This document shows, piece after piece, positions 21,684-26,820 of a DNA stretch of 26,820 nt. Position numbers and translations under genes: made by a program. The stretch is from the NCBI GenBank assembly GCA_050699055.1, contig JBOHCT010000033.1:1-26820 (forward strand). The letters run 5' to 3'. The first letter of the stretch is position 1; each line of letters opens with the position of its first letter. Source of the DNA: JBOHCT01 sp050699055. GTDB taxonomy: Bacteria; Actinomycetota; Actinomycetes; Streptosporangiales; JBOHCT01. Below the pieces are notes generated by a model. That model searched no databases. It saw only the letters and a list, made by a program, of their open reading frames with translations, and was not told the DNA's origin.

Positions 21684-23059
21684 GACTGAGACCGGTACTC
21701 CGCGCGTTCGGCGTCGCGTTGGTGGCGGCCGTCATGCTCTCGGGCTGTGGGTTCCACGGCATCTACTCGCTGCCCCTTCCGGGCGGCCCCAAACTCGGCT
21801 CCAGGCCGTACACCATCAAGATCGAGTTTTCCAACGTGCTCGAGCTCGTCCCGAAGTCCCAGGTGAAGGTCAACAACGTCACGGTGGGCCGGGTCGACGA
21901 CATCCAGCTCCAGGGCTGGCACGCGCTGGTCACGTGCACGATCAGGCACGGCGTCAAGCTTCCCGACAACGCGGTCGCGCGGATCGAGAAGACGAGCCTT
22001 CTCGGTGAGGCGTTCGTCGCGATCGGGCCTCCGCCGGACCAGAGTGCGCAGGGCCGTCTCGGCGAGGACGATGTCATCCCGATGGCGCGAACGCGACAGT
22101 ACCCGGAGGTCGAGGAGGTCCTCTCCGCGCTGTCGCTGCTGCTGAACGGCGGCGGTCTCGAGCAGCTGCACACGATCACGAAGGAGCTCAACGCGACCTT
22201 GTCGGGCCGCGAAGACCGCATCCGGGACCTACTCGACCAGCTCGACACCTTCGTCGGCGCCCTCGACGACCAGAAGTCCGAGATCGTACGCGCCATCCGG
22301 GGGCTCGAGCGGCTTTCCCACACCCTGCGTACGCAGAAGAAAACGATCGCGGACGCCGTCGACGACATCGAGCCGGCGCTCCGCGTGCTCGCCAACCAGC
22401 GTGCCGACCTCACCAAGATGCTCGTGGCACTCTCCGATCTCGGCAAGGTCGCCACGCACGTGATCAAGGCCTCCGAGGAAGATCTGGTCGCCAACCTCAA
22501 GGAGCTCCGGCCGATCCTGAAGCGACTCGCCGACGCGGGCGACAACCTGCCGAAGGCGCTCGAGCTGCTGGTCACCTTCCCATTCCCCAAGACCGCGCCG
22601 AACGCGATCCGCGGCGACTACGTCAACCTGAAGATCACCGCTGACCTGAGCCTCGACACGCTGCTGAACAACCTGCTGGCCGGCCCGCCGACCACGACGC
22701 CGACGACGAGGTGCCTCAAGCCCGGCGCCGGGAAACGGCCCGGCTGCCAGCAGTATCTGCGAGAAAGCGCCCCGTCGGGCTCCGCTTCCGGGAGTGGTTC
22801 GCCGTCTGGGCCCACCGGCCAGGGATACAAGAAGGTGCCGCTGCCCTCGCCCTCGCTGTTCAGCGGTTCGAGCGGCGGCGGGACCCCAGGCAGCTCGCCG
22901 AGCGGCGGTGGCTCGCCGAGCGGCGGTGGCTCGCCGAGCGGCGGTTCCAGCGGCTCTGGTGGGTCTGGTGGCTCTGGTGGGTCTGGTGGCTCTGGTGGCT
23001 CTGGTGGCTCTGACTCGTCGGGCGGGCTGCTCGACCTTCTCACCGGGGGGAACGGATGA
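21680..23059 (+). CDS. mceE: Mce family lipoprotein MceE
   Basis: A 459-residue MCE subunit and the lipoprotein of the set (LprK-like). The signal peptide RLRPVLRAFGVALVAAV ends in the lipobox MLSGC, with the lipidated Cys23. The MCE domain at 43-117 shows YTIKIEFSNVLELVPKSQVK, VNNVTVGRVDDIQLQGW and SLLGEAFVAIGPP. The helical region (about 140-290) follows with LSGREDRIRDLLDQLDTFVG and ALDDQKSEIVRAIRGLERL. The tail after about 350 is Pro/Ser/Gly-rich and ends in long SPSGGG and GSG repeats. GTG 21680 overlaps the mceD stop. Longer in-frame starts would destroy the lipoprotein signal. Confidence 0.92.
   Translation: MRLRPVLRAFGVALVAAVMLSGCGFHGIYSLPLPGGPKLGSRPYTIKIEFSNVLELVPKSQVKVNNVTVGRVDDIQLQGWHALVTCTIRHGVKLPDNAVARIEKTSLLGEAFVAIGPPPDQSAQGRLGEDDVIPMARTRQYPEVEEVLSALSLLLNGGGLEQLHTITKELNATLSGREDRIRDLLDQLDTFVGALDDQKSEIVRAIRGLERLSHTLRTQKKTIADAVDDIEPALRVLANQRADLTKMLVALSDLGKVATHVIKASEEDLVANLKELRPILKRLADAGDNLPKALELLVTFPFPKTAPNAIRGDYVNLKITADLSLDTLLNNLLAGPPTTTPTTRCLKPGAGKRPGCQQYLRESAPSGSASGSGSPSGPTGQGYKKVPLPSPSLFSGSSGGGTPGSSPSGGGSPSGGGSPSGGSSGSGGSGGSGGSGGSGGSGGSDSSGGLLDLLTGGNG
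22893..23014 (+). repeat. coding tandem repeats in the mceE tail
   Basis: Three copies of an 18-base unit (GCTCGCCGAGCGGCGGTG, coding SPSGGG) lie at 22893-22946, the third diverging at its end. Then seven copies of a nine-base unit (GGCTCTGGT or GGGTCTGGT, coding GSG) lie at 22952-23014. All keep the frame. Slippage could vary the length of a flexible linker. Confidence 0.85.
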
Positions 23060-24387
23060 TCACCCGGTTCGTGAGGCTACAGCTCCTCGTCTTCTTCCTG
23101 GTCACCGTCATCGGCGTGAGTTACACAGGACTCAACTACGTCGGCCTCATCAAGCACCAGTACACCGTGTACGCGATGTTCCCCGACTCGGGCGGCATCT
23201 TCCAGAACGCCGACGTGGCCTACCGAGGCGTGCATGTCGGGCGCGTGGGCAAGCTGCACCTCACCAGCGACGGCGTCAGGGTCGCGCTGCACATTCAGGA
23301 CGACACCCGCATCCCCAAGGACACGACCGCGGCCGTACGGCTGCGGTCCGCGGTGGGCGAGCAGTACGTCGACCTGATCCCGGACGTCCGCAAGGGCCCC
23401 TACCTGCGGGACGGCGCGGTGATCCCCCGGGCTCGCACCCGCCTGCCGGCGCGGGCGACGACCGTCCTCGTCAACCTCGACCAGCTTGTCGACTCAGTGC
23501 CAGACAAGAAGCTCGTGACGGTCATCGATGAGCTGGACAAGGCGTTCAAGGGGACAGGGCCCGACCTACAGCGGCTCATCGACTCCGGTAACTCCCTGGT
23601 GGAGGCGGCCCAGCGGAACTCCGGTCCGACGATCGAGCTCCTCGACCACAGCGAGACAGTACTGCGCACCCAGCGCGAGTCCGCCGGCGACATCAAGACC
23701 TTCTCCCGCCACCTGGCGTCGCTCACCGACCAGCTGCGGGAGAGCGACACCGACGTGCGGCACGTTCTTGAGCGGGGCGTTCCCGTGTCCGTGCAGACCA
23801 CGCTGCTCCTCGACCAGCTCCGCCCGACGCTGCCGATCCTGCTCGGCAACCTCGTCACCGCGGGACAGATCATGCGGGTCCGGCTGCCGCAGCTCCGCAT
23901 GGTGCTGATCCTCTACCCGATGGTGGTGGCGGGCGCGTTCACTGTCGCGCCAGGTGACGGCACCGCGCACTTCGGCCTGGTTGCCAACGTCAACGCGCCG
24001 CCCCCGTGCAACAAGGGTTACGAGAGGGTCAAGCACCGTTACCCGCAGGACACAGGACCGAAGCGGGCGCCCAAGAACGTCTACTGCAAGCTGCCCCACG
24101 ACCGCCAGACCGACGTTCGGGGCACACGTAACGCGCCGGGACCGACGGGAGTACCCGCCGGCGCCCAGGCCAGTCAGAGTACGGCGTCCACGACGTCGGC
24201 GTCCACGGGCGCGACGGGACAGTCCGGATCGCCGAACAGGGTGCTCGTCGCCCGGTACGATCCGGCGACGGGCCAGCTGATCGGACCGGATGACCTGCCG
24301 TTCACGCTGGGCTCGGTGGGCGGACAGCAGCGCGTGTTGGGAGGCGACTCGTGGAAGTGGTTGCTCCTCGGTCCGCTCGGTCACTGA
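23056..24387 (+). CDS. mceF: Mce family protein MceF
   Basis: Last MCE subunit, 443 residues. The anchor lies at about 8-28 (LQLLVFFLVTVIGVSYTGL). The MCE domain at 36-112 shows YTVYAMFPDSGGIFQNADVA, YRGVHVGRVGKL and SAVGEQYVDLIPD. The helical part follows (about 130-280: LVNLDQLVDSVPDKKLVTVI, RHLASLTDQLRESDTDVRHV). Paired cysteines in PPPCNKGY and NVYCKLP are typical of MceF. The C-terminal tail is Thr/Ser/Gly-rich. The ATG overlaps the mceE stop (ATGA). Its last 37 bases overlap the following gene. Confidence 0.92.
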   Translation: MITRFVRLQLLVFFLVTVIGVSYTGLNYVGLIKHQYTVYAMFPDSGGIFQNADVAYRGVHVGRVGKLHLTSDGVRVALHIQDDTRIPKDTTAAVRLRSAVGEQYVDLIPDVRKGPYLRDGAVIPRARTRLPARATTVLVNLDQLVDSVPDKKLVTVIDELDKAFKGTGPDLQRLIDSGNSLVEAAQRNSGPTIELLDHSETVLRTQRESAGDIKTFSRHLASLTDQLRESDTDVRHVLERGVPVSVQTTLLLDQLRPTLPILLGNLVTAGQIMRVRLPQLRMVLILYPMVVAGAFTVAPGDGTAHFGLVANVNAPPPCNKGYERVKHRYPQDTGPKRAPKNVYCKLPHDRQTDVRGTRNAPGPTGVPAGAQASQSTASTTSASTGATGQSGSPNRVLVARYDPATGQLIGPDDLPFTLGSVGGQQRVLGGDSWKWLLLGPLGH

Positions 24388-24890
24388 TCAGGCGGGCTCG
24401 GGCCGGCATCGTCACCGGCACTGTTGCCCTCCTGGTGCTCGTCGTCGTGGCGCTCGCGGCGGCCTCCGTCGTACTCGCTCTTCAGGCGCGGGCCGACGAG
24501 CAGGAGGATGCGCGCCGGCAGGCCGTCCTGCAGGCCGCCCGCCAGGAGGCACTCAACCTGACGACGCTGAGCTACAAGACGTTCGACCACGATGTGGGGC
24601 GGGTCTTGGACCTCGGGACAGGATCGTTCAAGAGTCAGTACGCGAAGAAGACCAAGAAGCTGGAGAAGGCACTGACCGACGCCAAGGTCCGGTCGCGGGG
24701 CAAGGTCCTCGAGGCCGGGCTGGTGAGCGCCGACGAGGACTCCGCGCAGTCCCTCGTCGTCGTCGACCAGACCGTGCAGAGCCCCAACGTGTCCAAGCCC
24801 GCGCTACGGCACTACCGGATGCGGATGACGCTCGTCCGCAAGGACGGTCGCTGGCTCGTCTCGAAGTTCGGGTTCGCGGGGGTGTCGTGA
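24351..24890 (+). CDS. Mce-associated membrane protein (first)
   Basis: A 179-residue protein of the Mce-associated (Mas) type, thought to stabilise Mce complexes as OmamA does in mycobacteria. It has a basic start (SARSLIRRARAG), one transmembrane helix (about 21-44) and an extracellular NTF2-like domain: ALNLTTLSYKTFDHDVGRVL, LGTGSFKSQYAKK, then VVVDQTVQSPN and RMRMTLVRKDGRWLVSKFGF. The GTG at 24351 has GGGAGG 5 bases upstream and overlaps mceF by 37 bases. Its TGA overlaps the next ATG by one base. Confidence 0.85.
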   Translation: MEVVAPRSARSLIRRARAGIVTGTVALLVLVVVALAAASVVLALQARADEQEDARRQAVLQAARQEALNLTTLSYKTFDHDVGRVLDLGTGSFKSQYAKKTKKLEKALTDAKVRSRGKVLEAGLVSADEDSAQSLVVVDQTVQSPNVSKPALRHYRMRMTLVRKDGRWLVSKFGFAGVS

Positions 24891-25444
24891 TGACCGCTGT
24901 CGCACGCGTACGTGGCCGAAGGACAGGTTCCGCCGTTCGCAAGGTGGGCGCCGGGATCGGGGGCGTGGGCCTGCGCGTCCAGGTCGTCGTCATCCTCGGC
25001 CTGCTCGCGCTCATCCTCGCCGCGACCGTGGGTGTGCTCTTCCGCCAGGCCCGCGAGCACGACGCGGTCGTCCAGGCACGCCAGGCGGCCCTCGCCGCCG
25101 CGAGGTCCGATGCCGGGGAGCTGTTGTCCTACGACTACCGCACCCTGAAACATGACTTCGCGACGGGCAAGGCGGACGCGACCGGTCAGTTCCGCAAGCA
25201 GTACGCCGAGACGACGTCGAAGCTCGTCGGGCCGCAGGCGAAGAAGTCGAAGGCCGTCGTCAAGGCCCGGGTCCTGAACACCGCGGTCGTGCGCGCCGAG
25301 CCGGACCAGGTGGTGGTCCTGCTGTACGTGGACCAGACGACCCAGAGCACGAACGCCAAGACGCGCATCGACCAGAACCGCGTGCGGATGACGCTCGACA
25401 AGGTCGGGGACGCGTGGCTGGTGTCCAAGCTCGAGGCGCTGTAG
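24890..25444 (+). CDS. Mce-associated membrane protein (second)
   Basis: A 184-residue paralogue of the preceding protein and last gene of the mce operon. It shows a basic N-terminus (RVRGRRTGSAVRKVG), one transmembrane helix at about 30-51 (VQVVVILGLLALILAATVGV) and an NTF2-like domain with LLSYDYRTLKHDFATGKAD, TGQFRKQYAETTSKL, LLYVDQTTQSTNAKT and RMTLDKVGDAWLVSKLEAL. The shared KxxYAxxTxKL and VDQTxQSxN blocks show common descent of the pair. ATG 24890 overlaps the upstream stop (TGATG). Confidence 0.85.
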   Translation: MTAVARVRGRRTGSAVRKVGAGIGGVGLRVQVVVILGLLALILAATVGVLFRQAREHDAVVQARQAALAAARSDAGELLSYDYRTLKHDFATGKADATGQFRKQYAETTSKLVGPQAKKSKAVVKARVLNTAVVRAEPDQVVVLLYVDQTTQSTNAKTRIDQNRVRMTLDKVGDAWLVSKLEAL

Positions 25445-25459
25445 CGGCCCGGGGCACGA

Positions 25460-25479
25460 CATGTGATCAGCATGTGATC
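25460..25479. repeat. direct repeat upstream of rpoB
   Basis: CATGTGATC occurs at 25460-25468 and 25471-25479, an 11-base period that puts both copies on the same face of the helix. It lies 86 bases upstream of the rpoB promoter candidate and just after the mce operon. It could be an activator or repressor half-site pair; no known protein is assigned. Confidence 0.4.
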
Positions 25480-25564
25480 CACGAGTCACGGGTCGCCTAC
25501 TTGACGATTGCCGCGCGAAGAGCGATCCTGCAGGGAGCGTGAGCCGTACAGTGTGGCGATTGAG

Positions 25565-25593
25565 TCGACAGCGGTGTAGCCTGTAGCTACACT
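25565..25593 (+). promoter_or_regulatory. rpoB promoter candidate
   Basis: TCGACA (25565-25570), 17 bases, TACACT (25588-25593) differs by one base from TTGACA and fits TAnnnT. GTGTAGC (25574-25580)/GCTACAC (25586-25592) makes an inverted repeat that overlaps the spacer and -10 box, a place where a regulator could act. The downstream GCCCTTTTGCGCTGCC resembles the start of actinobacterial rpoB leaders as I remember them. The transcript leader would be about 85-90 bases. Confidence 0.55.
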
Positions 25594-25687
25594 GCCCTTT
25601 TGCGCTGCCCTCACATAGCCCCTCCCCAGCGGGGGGTCATCAGCGTGCGCACCCACAACCCGCCGCGAGCCTCCGGAAGGACCACTC

Positions 25688-26820
25688 TTGGCAGCCTCGC
25701 GCAACGTCGCTAACAACACCTCTACCACGACGACCACCGGACCGCGCCGCCTCTCGTTCGCCAAGCTCACCGAGCCGCTCGAAGCCCCCAACCTGCTGGC
25801 CCTGCAGGTCGAGTCCTTCGACTGGCTGCTGGGCAGTGACCGGTGGCAGGCCCATGTCGAGGCCGCGCGGCAAGCCGGCCGACGCGACGTCCCCACCCAG
25901 TCTGGCCTGGAGGAGATCTTCGAGGAGATCAGTCCGATCGAAGACTTCTCGGGCACCATGTCCCTCTCGTTCCGCGAGCACAGGTTCGAGCCAGCGAAGT
26001 ACTCCATCGAGGAGTGCAAGGACAAGGACATGACGTACTCCGCGCCGATGTTCGTGACCGCGGAGTTCGTCAACAACTCGACCGGGGAGATCAAGAGCCA
26101 GACGGTGTTCATGGGCGACTTCCCGCTCATGACCCCGAGGGGCACCTTCATCATCAACGGCACCGAGCGGGTGGTCGTGTCGCAGCTCGTCCGCTCGCCC
26201 GGCGTCTACTTCGACCGCTCGGTCGACAAGACGTCGGACAAGGACATCTACAACTGCAAGGTCATCCCGTCGCGCGGCGCGTGGCTCGAGTTCGAGGTCG
26301 ACAAGCGCGACAACGTCGCGGTACGCATCGACCGCAAGCGCAAGCAGAGCGTCACGGTGCTGCTGCGCGCCCTCGGCTGGGACGACGCCCGCGTCCTCGA
26401 GCGCTTCGGCGAGTTCGACTCGATGCGCACGACCCTGGAGCGCGATCACACGACGTCTCAGGAGGAGGCGCTCCTCGACATCTACCGCAAGCTGCGCCCC
26501 GGCGAGCCGCCCACCAGGGAGTCCGCCCAGACGCTGCTGGAGAACCTCTACTTCAACCACAAGCGTTACGACCTCGCGAAGGTCGGGCGCTACAAGCTCA
26601 ACAAGAAGCTCGGCCTGGAGCTCCCGCTGCGCCAGGGGACGCTCACCGAGGACGACATCGTCGCGACCATCGAGTACCTCGTCCGGCTGCACGCCGGCGA
26701 GGAGGAGATGCCCGGCGCGAACGGCGAGGTCGTCGTCGAGGTCGACGACATCGACCACTTCGGCAACCGGCGCGTGCGCACGGTCGGCGAGCTGATCCAG
26801 AACCAGGTGCGGCTCGGTCT
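25688..26820 (+). CDS. rpoB: RNA polymerase beta subunit (5' part)
   Basis: Catalytic beta subunit; only the first 377 residues are in the window and the frame is open at the end. The TTG start at 25688 has GGAAGGACC 4-12 bases upstream and opens LAASRNVANNTSTTTTTGPR, an actinobacterial start, then RLSFAKLTEPLEAPNLLALQ. Further blocks are VESFDWLLGSDRWQ, FEEISPIEDFSGTMSLSF, FVNNSTGEIKSQTVFMGDFP, INGTERVVVSQLVRSPGVYF and YKLNKKLGLELP. The rifampicin-resistance region lies beyond the window. rpoB is separated from rplL by the mce operon and appears to have its own promoter. Confidence 0.97.
   Translation, partial: MAASRNVANNTSTTTTTGPRRLSFAKLTEPLEAPNLLALQVESFDWLLGSDRWQAHVEAARQAGRRDVPTQSGLEEIFEEISPIEDFSGTMSLSFREHRFEPAKYSIEECKDKDMTYSAPMFVTAEFVNNSTGEIKSQTVFMGDFPLMTPRGTFIINGTERVVVSQLVRSPGVYFDRSVDKTSDKDIYNCKVIPSRGAWLEFEVDKRDNVAVRIDRKRKQSVTVLLRALGWDDARVLERFGEFDSMRTTLERDHTTSQEEALLDIYRKLRPGEPPTRESAQTLLENLYFNHKRYDLAKVGRYKLNKKLGLELPLRQGTLTEDDIVATIEYLVRLHAGEEEMPGANGEVVVEVDDIDHFGNRRVRTVGELIQNQVRLG

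Noticed and set aside
22893..23014. Repeats considered as a CRISPR array
   Set aside because: The units are adjacent 18- and 9-base coding repeats without spacers, in frame with mceE.
25501..25529. TTGACG at 25501-25506 as the rpoB -35 box
   Set aside because: The sequence 17-18 bases downstream (GATCCT region) is a poor -10; the TCGACA/TACACT pair nearer the gene is better.

Overview
The window is chromosomal DNA from a high-GC Gram-positive bacterium (Actinomycetota). Evidence: strong G/C bias at third codon positions, many GTG and TTG starts, and the conserved actinobacterial block tRNA-Met, rpmG, two MaoC-type dehydratases, murB, aminotransferase, tRNA-Trp, secE, nusG, rplK, rplA, rplJ, rplL, rpoB. 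A full mce operon beside the ribosomal protein genes and absence of a hadC homologue suggest a non-mycolate actinomycete, perhaps of the Streptosporangiales. Genus cannot be fixed from this sequence alone.

Positions 1-5600 are an accessory region of small regulatory and enzyme genes. A MarR regulator is divergent from a medium-chain dehydrogenase, with a clear palindrome between them. A TetR regulator is divergent from a DUF4267 membrane protein, again with an imperfect palindrome between. An alpha/beta hydrolase and a VOC-fold protein follow on the minus strand. The region shows decay: a membrane-protein gene split by a one-base frameshift (2007-2602), a cupin gene cut to its N-terminus (2750-2959), an apparent orphan signal-peptide start (1968-2033) and a C-terminal-like fragment (4022-4196).

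Positions 5895-13705 are the housekeeping region. tRNA-Met, rpmG, hadA-like and hadB-like dehydratases and murB run on the plus strand. An aspartate-aminotransferase-type enzyme faces them. Then come tRNA-Trp, secE, nusG, rplK, rplA, an L10 leader, rplJ and rplL. Two small insertions stand out. A 91-bp MITE-like element sits exactly in the nusG stop codon. An 83-bp segment between hadA and hadB creates a translationally coupled 28-codon ORF.

Positions 13706-25444 hold a complete mce lipid-import operon: the MceG/MlaF ATPase, two YrbE/MlaE permeases, MceA-F (MceE is the lipoprotein) and two mce-associated membrane proteins. Most junctions overlap by 1-4 bases. A strong hairpin terminator lies after rplL and a separate promoter candidate lies before rpoB, so the operon appears to split the usual rplJL-rpoBC unit. 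Mycobacteria keep only the orphan ATPase Mkl/MceG in the rplL-rpoB interval, so this layout may show the ancestral context of that gene. The window ends inside rpoB.
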